Source of the DNA: Amoeboaphelidium occidentale
Taxonomy: Eukaryota; Aphelidiomycota; Aphelidea
Assembly: GCA_023515795.1 (NCBI GenBank)
Contig: JALGPX010000010.1
Span: 78,395-142,394 of the forward strand
Reading direction: 5' to 3'
DNA length: 64,000 nucleotides
Positions 19,591 to 29,984 of the stretch are shown here, piece by piece. The stretch's first letter is position 1, and each line of letters begins with the position of its first letter. The position numbers were made by a program, and so were the translations under genes. The notes under the pieces are model-generated. The model was given only the letters and a program-made list of their open reading frames with translations, was not told where the DNA came from and searched no databases.

Positions 19591-21195
19591 ATGGAAACTA
19601 ACAAAGCAGAAAATGCCCAGAATTTCCAGTTTTACAAGATACACAACAGCGGACGATTTCCCATGTCGCAGCATCACATGCCGGCGGAGAATTGGAATGT
19701 CGAAGTGTTGAATGAGTCAATTATGAATCTTTTAAGATCCGATTACGACCATCATTCAACAAAAGCTACAGAAGAGCCCAAGAAGGAGGGCCTGGAGATA
19801 TCAACTGGATTTGATTCTAAAAATTTACTTGGTCGTGATAATGATAGTCACGACTGCAGTACAAGGATGCTTTCAAGAACTGTTCCTGCTTCAGCCATAA
19901 GACAGCCTTCAATCAGTTCAGCTGTAACTGCAACATCCTATTCATCCCTGCCTCCGTCGCCTGCTGTATCATTCCTCAGTTCGATCGCTGAGATCACTTC
20001 ACTATCGCGCGCAAGTTCCGTTCGATATCCCGCAGGGAGGCAGAAGAGTCAATCGATGGACTGGACTGGCGACCTCATCACCTCGCCCTCTTCAGGATCG
20101 TCTTTTCGTATTGGCAAGAAGATTGGTGTTGGCAACTTTGCGTCCGAAGGTGTTTACGAAGCTTTTCCGTCAAACGAGAATTCTGATTTGGTTCTGGCGA
20201 TCAAGATTGTCAAGAATGATAGTTGTTCTGCAGTCAGTAAGAAAGAAGCAGAAATATGGTCATCTCTTGATCACAAGAATATTGTCAAGTTTTATGAGTA
20301 TTTCAATCTTGATTCAGATTCTTTCTTTGTTATGGAATATTGTAGAAATGGCAACCTTTTAGCTTACATTAATTCTCATCCAGAAGGTGTCTTTATACCT
20401 GAAGAATCTGTTGCTTTTGTTTTTAATCAGATTTGCGAGGGTGTCAAGTATATGCACGAGGACGCCATGATTGTTCATCGAGATATCAAATTGGACAATA
20501 TCTTGCTCAGCACAGACTACAAGGGTCATCTTGTTGCTAAAATATGTGATTTTGGGTTGAGTTCTAGAAGAAAAGTCAATTTGTCTGCTTCGCTGGATAG
20601 ATTCAATGCTCTGAGAAGGATGAGTTGTGCGCCATCCACGGACCATGGAGGTTCTGCTGGTAGAGGGCCTGAACGCGAAGACAAGACTGAATGTGTTGGT
20701 TCGTTGGCTTATTGTGCTCCCGAACTTTTAGATCCTTCTTTATTGAATAGTTTGCATGCTTCCTCTGCTGTAGAAGTTGGCAGCAAAAGATCTTTTCACT
20801 CATCAATATCAGTCGGAAGAAATCAAACTTTCTCTGATTCTGTCGGACCTTCTGCAGATGATGAAGATTTTGAGCTGAAGAAAGCTGCTGATATATGGGC
20901 CTTGGGTATTGTTCTTTATGCGATGTTGACCAACAAACTTCCATTTGCGTGTGAGTTTCAACCTCGAATGCATTTGATGATTGTTACAGGTGATTATGAA
21001 CGCATCAAAACGAAACAAGATAACTCTTCCATGATGTTCAATTCTTCCGCAAGATTAGAGTCAGGTGAATCGGAAAGGTTGTGTTCAGTCGAAGCAAAAG
21101 AGTTGGTTGAAGGTCTTTTAGAAATGAATGTACAACAGCGTCTGAAGATCATGCAGGTCCTTAATTCTAGATTTCTATGTTCTAAGTTGCAATAA
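19591..21195 (+). CDS. Serine/threonine protein kinase with split activation region
   Basis: I chose the ATG at 19591 (METNKAEN), giving 534 aa. The upstream open frame has no ATG, so an extra 5' exon is possible. Residues 1-170 are Ser-rich and look disordered. The kinase domain (about 172-530) has the glycine loop IGVGNFASEGV, the ATP lysine in LAIKIVK, HRDIKLDN near 296, DFG near 320 and the APE motif in SLAYCAPELL. All catalytic residues are present, so it should be active. Two Ser-rich inserts lie in the C-lobe, one between DFG and APE (about 45 residues) and one after APE (about 55 residues, ending DEDFELKKAADIWALG). The family is not certain; the catalytic loop resembles CAMK/SNF1-related fungal kinases. 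It is divergent from EXO84, with 226 bp between. Confidence 0.83.
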   Translation: METNKAENAQNFQFYKIHNSGRFPMSQHHMPAENWNVEVLNESIMNLLRSDYDHHSTKATEEPKKEGLEISTGFDSKNLLGRDNDSHDCSTRMLSRTVPASAIRQPSISSAVTATSYSSLPPSPAVSFLSSIAEITSLSRASSVRYPAGRQKSQSMDWTGDLITSPSSGSSFRIGKKIGVGNFASEGVYEAFPSNENSDLVLAIKIVKNDSCSAVSKKEAEIWSSLDHKNIVKFYEYFNLDSDSFFVMEYCRNGNLLAYINSHPEGVFIPEESVAFVFNQICEGVKYMHEDAMIVHRDIKLDNILLSTDYKGHLVAKICDFGLSSRRKVNLSASLDRFNALRRMSCAPSTDHGGSAGRGPEREDKTECVGSLAYCAPELLDPSLLNSLHASSAVEVGSKRSFHSSISVGRNQTFSDSVGPSADDEDFELKKAADIWALGIVLYAMLTNKLPFACEFQPRMHLMIVTGDYERIKTKQDNSSMMFNSSARLESGESERLCSVEAKELVEGLLEMNVQQRLKIMQVLNSRFLCSKLQ

Positions 21196-21304
21196 TTTTA
21201 TATGTTAAAGTATTATCTACCCACTAGTGTTAAAATATATGAAATGATTAATTATAATCGCTCTTGGAAACAGTTTCTGTGACGGGATTTATTGTTTTGA
21301 ACTC

Positions 21305-22001
<697 letters not shown>

Positions 22002-22129
22002 GCGGTGTTTGAATCGTAAGAAAAAGGCGAAGTATTGCGATCACGACACTTGGAGCTTTTCGAGCAAGTCAGGGTTTATCAATTAGATTTATGGGATAAT
22101 AATAAATGTGATATAAATGTATGTGTTTT

Positions 22130-23887
22130 TCAACCAAATAGAGCTGCAACTGCATTAAGCTCTGACTGAGACATCTTATGTCCATCTGATGTGCTCTCCC
22201 GGGATGAAGAACCAGACTTTGTCTGGTCTAATGAATCTAAAACTGCGTGGAGGAGCTGTGCGTTGAGAGGGTCCTTATTATTCCGTAAAGACTCTGAAAT
22301 TGTTTCCGCTGTAATCTTTGATTGTTGTCCAAGCAGTCCAGCCATGCTGTTGAAAGAGGTAGAATTTCGAACACCAGGACGTGTGGCTCTAGAATCGTTT
22401 GAGTTGCTTCGTGATCTTAGTTGAGGGGCAGCGAATTCATCACTGCCTGAAGGAACCTTCAAGATTGCCCGGGAAGCAGGAATATTTTGTCCTTTGAAAC
22501 TACCTTTTCCTCGGCCCTCATCAGAGTCCTGATTTCGGCTAATAATCGTTGAAGGAATACTTGCAGAAGTATAACCATTATAATAAGGTGATTTAGGATC
22601 AGCAAAAACAGATAGCTCTTCTTCTTGGATAGCAGCAGAGTTTCTTCGGCTTGCGCTAGCATTACTCAATCCAAGGCCAATAGAAGAATGTATCGTAACG
22701 TCGTGTATATCGTCTGTAACAGTTGAAACTGAATGTCGTCTTTTAGAGCTATTAGCTGCCTGTTGTGCTAATGCATTTCTGCTTGTGCCGCCAGGAGATC
22801 GCGGAGGAACGTCAGTAATCTGTAAGCTTTTCCTTACTTTCGTTGCAGTCGGTTCTTTCTTCTTGTCCGGTAACAACTTATCAAACTGCCATGCGTTAAA
22901 AATTCCTTTGAGAATGTCATCCATCCAAGCTGCTTTTAGTTCAGGGGATTCCGCTTGAAATACAAAGGATTTATGATGGCCCAAACGATGTAGTGAGAAC
23001 GCCTTGTGTTTCATCTTGTAACAATCCAAAACACAGTGACTTAACGGTATAATTTGATGCGCTTCTAAGGAATCCTTTTCTTTCATGACAAAGAACCAGC
23101 GATCTTTCACTATACAATACCGGCGTTCCCACGTAGAGTTCACAAGATTCTTTTGTAAAATATCAAGGCTGCCTTCCCTTATAGGATTCTTAATGTCACT
23201 TGGCAGCAGTTCATGATGCAGCTTTTGCATCAGAAGGCCCGAGCCAAGTACTCTACGCTTGTCGAACCAATCTGTTGCGTGTTCAATGTCTACCATCGAT
23301 GACAACGGAGAACCACCATTCTTTAAACTTTTATCAGCACGCCTAGTTGAGCTTTCTTGTGCAGGCTTTCCATGATTAAATAATACACGTTTCAATGCAT
23401 CGATCTTTGCTTGTTTCAATTCGTCCTGTTGATAATTGATCTCCGTAATAACACTTGAAGAAGGATTGATTCCTAATTGCTTCTGGTCTTCAAGAACCTC
23501 TAGTGGTGTCTTTGAAGGCGTCTCTTCTGAGAATGACACTCTTCTGCTTGATCCATCCCGTGATCTTGCTATATGGTCGACTGGTCGATTTAGAACTGGG
23601 CGCATGAAGGCTCGTTCATTCTCTCCTCCATAAGAGTAGCCTCTTGGTCTAGTTAGTATCGGTCTTCGTTCGTGTAGAGGTGCAGGCGTCGTATTGGATT
23701 GTGTTGGTAATATACTTGGTGTACTTGCAATAGATTCTGCAGTTACAGAGTTGCGATGCTTCAGAATTGACTTGTGGGGTGTAGTGGGTGTCTCTTGAGC
23801 TGATGTACAACCCGATGTTGTCAGTGAAGATGATCTCGACTTATTCGCTACGTCTTTATCACTCATTCTTTTGTTTAAAGATGACAT
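22130..23887 (-). CDS. PH-domain protein with long Ser/Arg-rich flanks
   Basis: Single exon, 585 aa. Residues 1-230 are Ser/Thr/Pro/Arg-rich and predicted disordered, with many basophilic phosphorylation-like sites (RRVSFSEETP, RRHSVS). A pleckstrin-homology domain lies at about 235-335: it opens with IREGSLDILQKN, has strand WERRYCIVKDRWFFV and ends with the invariant-Trp helix (LKAAWMDDILKGI). The C-terminal 250 residues are again Ser-rich. No second domain is visible, so it is probably a phosphoinositide-binding adaptor, and the partner is unknown. I do not recognise a specific orthologue. It lies downstream of SAR1 on the same strand, with no evident functional link. Confidence 0.8.
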   Translation of the reverse strand: MSSLNKRMSDKDVANKSRSSSLTTSGCTSAQETPTTPHKSILKHRNSVTAESIASTPSILPTQSNTTPAPLHERRPILTRPRGYSYGGENERAFMRPVLNRPVDHIARSRDGSSRRVSFSEETPSKTPLEVLEDQKQLGINPSSSVITEINYQQDELKQAKIDALKRVLFNHGKPAQESSTRRADKSLKNGGSPLSSMVDIEHATDWFDKRRVLGSGLLMQKLHHELLPSDIKNPIREGSLDILQKNLVNSTWERRYCIVKDRWFFVMKEKDSLEAHQIIPLSHCVLDCYKMKHKAFSLHRLGHHKSFVFQAESPELKAAWMDDILKGIFNAWQFDKLLPDKKKEPTATKVRKSLQITDVPPRSPGGTSRNALAQQAANSSKRRHSVSTVTDDIHDVTIHSSIGLGLSNASASRRNSAAIQEEELSVFADPKSPYYNGYTSASIPSTIISRNQDSDEGRGKGSFKGQNIPASRAILKVPSGSDEFAAPQLRSRSNSNDSRATRPGVRNSTSFNSMAGLLGQQSKITAETISESLRNNKDPLNAQLLHAVLDSLDQTKSGSSSRESTSDGHKMSQSELNAVAALFG

Positions 23888-23990
23888 AACATGAGTTGTT
23901 CTATGACTGCGAAACGCCCAATCTCAATGCACTGGCTCAGTCAACTAGATCTCGGCCTCTTGATGTCACCTTCAGACACATATCAAAGAT

Positions 23991-26126
23991 TTATTGGCTA
24001 AGTTTGGCCTCAACCCATTTCTCCAAACCATCATATGCAACGAGTTCTTGCGCAATCTGACCCAACTGAGAAAGTCGATAAGTTTTTCTCGCGGAACCTT
24101 TGAATTCTGCCTCCATGACTCCCTTGGTTAAATCCATTTTCAAATTTACACCAGTTCTGTTTGTAAGGTTCTTTCTGCCTCCGAGAAACTGATCCAAATC
24201 ATTAACAAAAGAGGGACATTCGAGGCAAATCAAACCGTTGTTCAAACTGTTCCTCATAAAAGTCTCAGAAAAAGATTTTCCAAGTATTAATCTTACACCA
24301 GCGTATTTTAATGCAGTTGCAGCCTGCTCTCTCGAAGATCCTGTTCCAAAGTTGCTTCCAGTGACAAGAATGTCTCCTTGTTTAACAAGAGAAGTGAATT
24401 TTGGGTCATAGTTTTCCATTGCAACTTTTGCCATTTCGGAAGGAGTCAAATCATCTTTGTATGTGTATTTCCCAGGGTATATAACGTCAGTGTTCAGTCC
24501 GTTTTGAGGGCAATACAGAGCCTCTCCATTCAAAACGGAAGGAAATCCAGGCACAACATTCACTTCTTCAGAATATTCCTTCTCCTCGTTATTGAAAACT
24601 TCAATAGACTTTTGTGGTAAAAGTGAGCCAGATGCAGATGTAGCTGATGGAGCGCAGATGTATCCATGGAGCGCTGAAGACATTACAACAGACGGAGAGG
24701 CTAAATAGCATAGAGCCAATTTTGAACCCATTCTTCCTTTAAAGTTGCGATTAGTTGAAGAAATACCAACTTCGTTATCTTCTAGTAAGCCGGCTCCGAG
24801 CCCGATACATGGGCCGCATCCAGGAGGAAGAGGATGAGCTCCAGCATCCATCAGAACCTGCCAGTCTCCATTATCAGAAGATTCTTTCTGGACTTCACTG
24901 CTTGCAGCAGCAACATACACTTTACAAGATGGGTCAAACTTCACAGGTTTGCCCAACTTTGTTGATTCTTCTCTAATTACATCAGCAGCCTGCTTGATAT
25001 CCGACAATCTAGAGTTCACACAAGAAACCAAATATGCCTTATGAACTTTGATTTTTTGCTCTTGGAGCTTCGAAACAGGTGTCGCAAGTTTTACAGAGTT
25101 AGGACCAGAAACAAACGAGTCTCCCAACGACGATAAGTCGAGATGCAGAATTTTAGAGTAGAAAGCATCACCATCAGCCTTAAGGAGATTATTTCTCAAA
25201 TTTGAAACAGTATCGTTGTTGTAACGCGGATGCTTTGATGTAGTTTTAAGAGTTGGTACAGTTTCATTGTTGTTGAACTTGCCGTTTCTCTTGAAATCTT
25301 GCTCTAGTTTCTTGCTTCGTCTCTCTAACCACTCAAACGTAAGATCATCAACAGGGAATAATCCAGCCAATGCGCCCCACTCAGTTGTCATATTAGCAAT
25401 GGCCAAACGATCATCAACAGATAAACTTTTAACACCAGCACCTCCAAATTCAATGGCACAATTTAAAACCTCATCATTATCAAACAGGCCACATAATGCG
25501 ATGATAACATCCTTCCCAGTTCTGAAGGCAGGTAACGCTCCTGTCAATTCCACTTTGACAACAGGTGGAACTTTCCACCATGTCGTGCCTGTAGCCCAAA
25601 TCGAAGCTGCATCCGTTCGAACTAACGGGGTACCTAAACAACCAATTCCGCCGTACATGTTCGAATGGGAATCAGAAGCCACCGTCATAGTCTGAGGAAA
25701 TGCGTAACCTTCTTCGATCATCACTTGATGCCCGATTCCGCGTCCAGGAGGATAATAATCAACCTTATTTCTTTCTGAGAATTCTTTAATAGTTTGATAC
25801 TTTTTAAGATTCTTTTCAGATGTGTCTTGGATGTTGTGGTCCATAGCGTAAACTGGTTGAGTATTGTGGCAGACACCTTTGACTGGCAACTGGTTGAACT
25901 TCTGAAGTACAGCCGCAGTATTGTCATGCGTCATCACGTGGTGTGGCTTAATCGAAATGAATGCGCCGCTCTTGACACGGCTTCCTTTACCCAAACCGAC
26001 AGCGTATTTCTGTGCGATCTTTTCCACCAGATTCTGTCCGCGCATTTCTGATCTTGATGAGAAAAGAAGATTAGCATAAATCCATGTGAGATCATTAACC
26101 CTAGAAAGTTCTGAGCAGACGAGCAT
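23991..26126 (-). CDS. LYS4: Homoaconitase, mitochondrial (lysine biosynthesis, alpha-aminoadipate pathway)
   Basis: Single exon, 711 aa. Sequence blocks match fungal Lys4 closely: GQNLVEKIAQKYAV, MTHDNTAAVL, YYPPGRGIGHQVMIEEGYAFP, ASDSHSNMYGG, WATGTTWWKVPPV and NMTTEWGALAGLFPVD. Cluster cysteines appear in LVSCVNSRLSD (about 367) and GCGPCIGLGAG (about 438), and a swivel domain follows at the C-terminus (TGSNFGTGSSREQAA). The WW-K/Q-V/I-PPV signature separates it from aconitase and from isopropylmalate isomerase. It converts homocitrate/homoaconitate to homoisocitrate. The first 30 residues, before GQNL, are consistent with a mitochondrial presequence. The start is 28 bp from the inversin ATG, head to head. 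Confidence 0.95.
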   Translation of the reverse strand: MLVCSELSRVNDLTWIYANLLFSSRSEMRGQNLVEKIAQKYAVGLGKGSRVKSGAFISIKPHHVMTHDNTAAVLQKFNQLPVKGVCHNTQPVYAMDHNIQDTSEKNLKKYQTIKEFSERNKVDYYPPGRGIGHQVMIEEGYAFPQTMTVASDSHSNMYGGIGCLGTPLVRTDAASIWATGTTWWKVPPVVKVELTGALPAFRTGKDVIIALCGLFDNDEVLNCAIEFGGAGVKSLSVDDRLAIANMTTEWGALAGLFPVDDLTFEWLERRSKKLEQDFKRNGKFNNNETVPTLKTTSKHPRYNNDTVSNLRNNLLKADGDAFYSKILHLDLSSLGDSFVSGPNSVKLATPVSKLQEQKIKVHKAYLVSCVNSRLSDIKQAADVIREESTKLGKPVKFDPSCKVYVAAASSEVQKESSDNGDWQVLMDAGAHPLPPGCGPCIGLGAGLLEDNEVGISSTNRNFKGRMGSKLALCYLASPSVVMSSALHGYICAPSATSASGSLLPQKSIEVFNNEEKEYSEEVNVVPGFPSVLNGEALYCPQNGLNTDVIYPGKYTYKDDLTPSEMAKVAMENYDPKFTSLVKQGDILVTGSNFGTGSSREQAATALKYAGVRLILGKSFSETFMRNSLNNGLICLECPSFVNDLDQFLGGRKNLTNRTGVNLKMDLTKGVMEAEFKGSARKTYRLSQLGQIAQELVAYDGLEKWVEAKLSQ

Positions 26127-26154
26127 TCCTCATCTCCCTGTTTCATTTCGAAAC

Positions 26155-28908
26155 ATGATCATGGCAGAATCACAGGAAATTGAACAACAATCAGAGTGCA
26201 TCAAAGACGAGACATATTTCGCTCATAAGAAGCTGCAGAACATAAAACAACAATTCGCTCGATTTCCAAAATATCAAATCGCTCCCTCAGCAGTGAAGGC
26301 TTGCCTAGATCAGCTGAACCCGCCGACTGCGAAGTCTTTGAATAGTCGAAATATCAGAGAGCCAAGAAAACCTAAGGATCTGATCATCACGCCGCTTAAG
26401 GGGACAGAATTACCTACAAATTTGAACTTCAATTTCTCTAATGTAAAGAGGAGGTCATACGTTCCAGCAGATGTTCTTAAAAAGTGTTTGGATGAATACA
26501 AGAAAACTTATCCTGAAGGCGCTTTTCGAAATCCTTACTCAAATACAGACGGCGATGATGACATTTCTCCGCTTCATTTGGCTGCTGGTAGTCGGAATTT
26601 GCAATTATTACAGTCATGCCTTGGTAGCTATTACGTTGATGATGTCGATAAGGAAGGACGAACTGCTTTGCTTTACGCTGCGATGGCTGATGATAAAGAA
26701 TCTGTGTTGTTTCTTATCAAGAAAGGCGCCAACATTGATTTACGTGATAATGGCGGTATGACTGCGTGTCACTGGGCTGCGTTCTATGGGAAATATGATA
26801 TGCTTCGGCTTCTTATAAAAAAGGGCGCAAAGTGGAGTATTCAGGATAACGACTACAGAAGTGCATTGCATTGGGTTGTTGGGTCTGAGACGTCTAATAC
26901 AAAGTGTACTGAACTATTACTTGAGCATGCTACTGAAATTGATTTGAATCAGCCTGATAAAGACCTAATGGCGCCTATTCATTGGGCAGTTTATCATTCA
27001 AGTCCGAAGATGACAGAGCTTTTACTAAAATATAAAGCAGATGTTACTCGTGGAGACGTTGATGGAAAGAATCCACTGCATTTGGCTGCGTTGAACAAAG
27101 ATGTCGAATGCGCACAGTTATTGCTTGATTATTTACCCAGAATAGCTTCACTGCCTGACTTGGGAGGAAGAACACCTTTGCATCTGGCAATAGGAGAGAA
27201 TCATGCAGCGTTGGTTTCACTAATGACAAGCTATGTAGAATGTGATCTGGATGCTATTGACATTCAAGGAAGATCACCTTTACACTGGGCTGCAGTAGGT
27301 GGTCATCATCAATTAGTGAGTATTCTTTTGAGTAAAGGTGCATCTGATAAATGGAAAGATAGTAATGGTGCTACTGCATTGCATTATGCCTGTTCACGGA
27401 ACCACGCACAATGCGTTCAAGCGTTTACTAGCAACAGGAGTTTTGGTTATGCAGCAGATAAGGAAGGTAGATACCCTCTCACATGGGCCGTTACGAAAGG
27501 GCATGTTCAAGCCGTTAAAATTTTGCTTCAGAGCAGGGTCGATACATCTTTGAAGGATAAGCAAGGGAATACTGCCCTTCATGCAGCAGCTTATGCAGGA
27601 ACTACTCATTGCATGGCTCTTCTTCTTGAAAATGGTTGCAACGTTGATGCCGTTGATAATCAGAATCATACTCCACTGTTTCGCTGTGTTGAACGAGGAT
27701 TTGCAGAAGCTGCCAATTGCCTTCTGCAAAATAGAGCTCAACTCGAGAAGACTGATGCTGAGCTAAGGACTCCGCTTCACTTCTCCGCTCTATACGGTCA
27801 TTTGCCAGTTCTGTCTTTGCTTCTAGCTAATGGAGCAAGTATTGATCGACGAGACATTGGTGGACGCAGTGCTCTTCACTTCAGTGCACAAGTTGGTTCA
27901 AATGAGACTGTGAAGTATCTTCTTGAATGCGGAGCAGACTTACATTTGGAAGATAATGATGGTTATAGTCCAATACATAAGGCTGCGATGTTTGGTCATG
28001 CTTCAACTGTTGAATTGTTGCTATTAAGTGGATCCAAAGTCAACGCTACTAATTCTAACTTTGATCTTGAGACTCCTTTGGATTTTGCGCTTATGGGCGG
28101 ACATTGGGAGTGTGCCAAGGTGTTACAGCAAGCTGGTGGCCTTGAGCTGAAGAACTTGAAGAATTACAGCGCTTTAACAATTCAGAAAGTCTGGCGTGGC
28201 TATAGAACTAGAGTCTCTTTTTCACCTATAAGAAAACAATATGCCAGGGAAAAGAAAGCGAAAGATGAAGCAGCTTTGATAATTCTTAAGTATTATCGCA
28301 GATATCTCAAGAGATCTGGCCGTTATGTATCGCCTGAAAAGCAACGTATAAGCTCCTCTGGGGATAATAATGATGACTGCTCTAATGTAGAAGCAAAGTC
28401 CAACAATGAACCCAACACGAAGCTAGACAAGGTGATTTTACCTGGCCAATTAGAGTTCGACATTACATTGGACCCATTAGAGGCAGAGTATTTCCAGATG
28501 CAGTTCGAGAAAAGAAAAGATGAAAATCAAGAAAGAGTTGGCAAAACGCTATCTGTTCCTACAGATAAGAAGAACTCTTCCACAAACTCAGGAAAAGATC
28601 TCCAAAATTCTGATGGCAAGCAAGCTTTGGAAAAATCAAGATCATCAAATCATTCTGTAAAGGCATCCGCGAATAATCCTCAGAAAGAAACTAAGGAATT
28701 TGATTGTGACTACGCTGATGATAATGCAGCCGGAAAATCCCTGGCAACAAGCAATCCGCCCGATGAAGGCGAACTAATGAATTACTACAAGCAACAGTTA
28801 GCACTTATACAACAGCGCAAAATGGAATTGGAACGAGAAGAAGAACTGTTCCAAAAGAGACTGTTTACTTTAGCAAAAAGCAAACTTGATCAAAGCCATT
28901 CGCAATAG
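26155..28908 (+). CDS. INVS: Inversin-like ankyrin/IQ protein (ciliary)
   Basis: Single exon. I chose the ATG at 26155 (MIMAESQE), giving about 917 aa; a start at 26086 would overlap LYS4. About sixteen ankyrin repeats span residues 136-660, many with intact xGxTPLHxAAxxGH cores (for example GRSPLHWAAVGGH, GNTALHAAAYAGT). The last repeat ends ETPLDFALMGGHWECAKVL and is followed by an IQ motif (IQKVWRGYRTR, about 675), the order and wording seen at the end of the ankyrin block in vertebrate inversin (NPHP2). The C-terminal 230 residues are charged and low-complexity. Inversin defines the proximal inversin compartment of cilia, so its presence implies a flagellated life stage. A generic ankyrin protein is the alternative, but the repeat order and the IQ placement favour inversin. 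Confidence 0.85.
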   Translation: MIMAESQEIEQQSECIKDETYFAHKKLQNIKQQFARFPKYQIAPSAVKACLDQLNPPTAKSLNSRNIREPRKPKDLIITPLKGTELPTNLNFNFSNVKRRSYVPADVLKKCLDEYKKTYPEGAFRNPYSNTDGDDDISPLHLAAGSRNLQLLQSCLGSYYVDDVDKEGRTALLYAAMADDKESVLFLIKKGANIDLRDNGGMTACHWAAFYGKYDMLRLLIKKGAKWSIQDNDYRSALHWVVGSETSNTKCTELLLEHATEIDLNQPDKDLMAPIHWAVYHSSPKMTELLLKYKADVTRGDVDGKNPLHLAALNKDVECAQLLLDYLPRIASLPDLGGRTPLHLAIGENHAALVSLMTSYVECDLDAIDIQGRSPLHWAAVGGHHQLVSILLSKGASDKWKDSNGATALHYACSRNHAQCVQAFTSNRSFGYAADKEGRYPLTWAVTKGHVQAVKILLQSRVDTSLKDKQGNTALHAAAYAGTTHCMALLLENGCNVDAVDNQNHTPLFRCVERGFAEAANCLLQNRAQLEKTDAELRTPLHFSALYGHLPVLSLLLANGASIDRRDIGGRSALHFSAQVGSNETVKYLLECGADLHLEDNDGYSPIHKAAMFGHASTVELLLLSGSKVNATNSNFDLETPLDFALMGGHWECAKVLQQAGGLELKNLKNYSALTIQKVWRGYRTRVSFSPIRKQYAREKKAKDEAALIILKYYRRYLKRSGRYVSPEKQRISSSGDNNDDCSNVEAKSNNEPNTKLDKVILPGQLEFDITLDPLEAEYFQMQFEKRKDENQERVGKTLSVPTDKKNSSTNSGKDLQNSDGKQALEKSRSSNHSVKASANNPQKETKEFDCDYADDNAAGKSLATSNPPDEGELMNYYKQQLALIQQRKMELEREEELFQKRLFTLAKSKLDQSHSQ

Positions 28909-28933
28909 AAATCTTTCGTGGTGTTTCTTCCAA

Positions 28934-29983
28934 ATGAAACTTTGGATTTTAGTTGGAAGACTTCTTAAGAGAAACAGAAATTGGCTTTTACTTATATCAA
29001 CTCTAATTACTATACTTTCTTATTACAACATTTATTGCATTTATGTTTCGTCAAATGCCCTGAGATCAGAAGTATCAAAAAGCTTGGTCGCAGCGATTAA
29101 AAACGATGAAAGACTCATTCTGCCAATTCTAATGCCGGTCTGTGACAGAGATGATTACTTTGAACAAGTCATAAAGGCTTTACGGAGGTGCAACAGAATC
29201 AATGAAACTGTTTTGATATTGTCGCAGGATTGTTCAGATAAGGCCATCTCGAAACGCATTGAAGAACTTATGGCAGATGCTGAACATTTACGATTAATTC
29301 ACATGAAACACATTCGACCGTTCTTTGGCATTCCTTCTTTTCACGATAATGAGTATGCGACGACTGCCAATGTGTATTTCCTGCTGCGATTTGCTTTTGA
29401 CTATTTGGAAGCTGAAGGCGCAATTATACTAGAGAGTGATTTAGTGCCTTCGGTTGATTTTTATGAGTATCATTTATGGATGTTTCAACACTTTCTTTCA
29501 AGCAAACCTTTATCTGATGACAAGTTACCGGAACAGGTCAGGTCTCGAGTATTATCTATCAACTCATTCAATTTTGACTCAAGACAACATTCTAATCCTC
29601 TAAAGATCAGACCCTACGAATTCACAGTATGGGGATGGTCTACGTCACGATCAAACTGGATAAACTACATTAAACCAGAATTCACTTGGTTCAATGGATG
29701 GGATATTGCGATCCAAAAATATGCACGGAGAAAACATGAATTAATTTGTCTACAGCCAGAACTCTCCAGAGTAAAGAACATTGGCCAGCATGGGATTAAC
29801 TTCAATGTTGATAACACCAAATGGAAACAGTCTTATGATTTAGTATACATCAATTCGGAACAAAATGCAACTGAATATGGTGCTGCGACACCAGTATTAA
29901 TTGACATTGATGAGTACTCCATATGCAAGAATGCAAAAATCTGCGATCCCAAGAAATACAAAGTCGTTTCTGCAAAGTCTTAA
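28934..29983 (+). CDS. GNT-I family (MGAT1/POMGNT-like) N-acetylglucosaminyltransferase
   Basis: Single exon, 349 aa, from ATG 28934; an earlier in-frame codon overlaps the inversin end. A basic cytosolic tip and one membrane segment (about 14-36) give a type II Golgi topology. The catalytic domain matches the GNT-I family (PF03071): LPILMPVCDRDDYF..ILSQDC near the N-terminus, then the metal/nucleotide motif at 167-169 reads ESD where MGAT1 has EDD, then FYEYHLWMF, a WGWSTSRSNW block and a NIGQHGIN segment near the C-terminus. MGAT1 starts complex N-glycan antennae, and POMGNT1 extends O-mannose. The protein is shorter than either (about 445 and 660 aa). Acceptor specificity cannot be read from the sequence. 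GNT-I is not typical of yeasts and moulds. Confidence 0.82.
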   Translation: MKLWILVGRLLKRNRNWLLLISTLITILSYYNIYCIYVSSNALRSEVSKSLVAAIKNDERLILPILMPVCDRDDYFEQVIKALRRCNRINETVLILSQDCSDKAISKRIEELMADAEHLRLIHMKHIRPFFGIPSFHDNEYATTANVYFLLRFAFDYLEAEGAIILESDLVPSVDFYEYHLWMFQHFLSSKPLSDDKLPEQVRSRVLSINSFNFDSRQHSNPLKIRPYEFTVWGWSTSRSNWINYIKPEFTWFNGWDIAIQKYARRKHELICLQPELSRVKNIGQHGINFNVDNTKWKQSYDLVYINSEQNATEYGAATPVLIDIDEYSICKNAKICDPKKYKVVSAKS

Positions 29984-29984
29984 A

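Noticed and set aside
26086-26154. Upstream in-frame start for the inversin-like gene at 26086
   Set aside because: It would overlap the LYS4 coding start, and ATG 26155 gives the more likely N-terminus.
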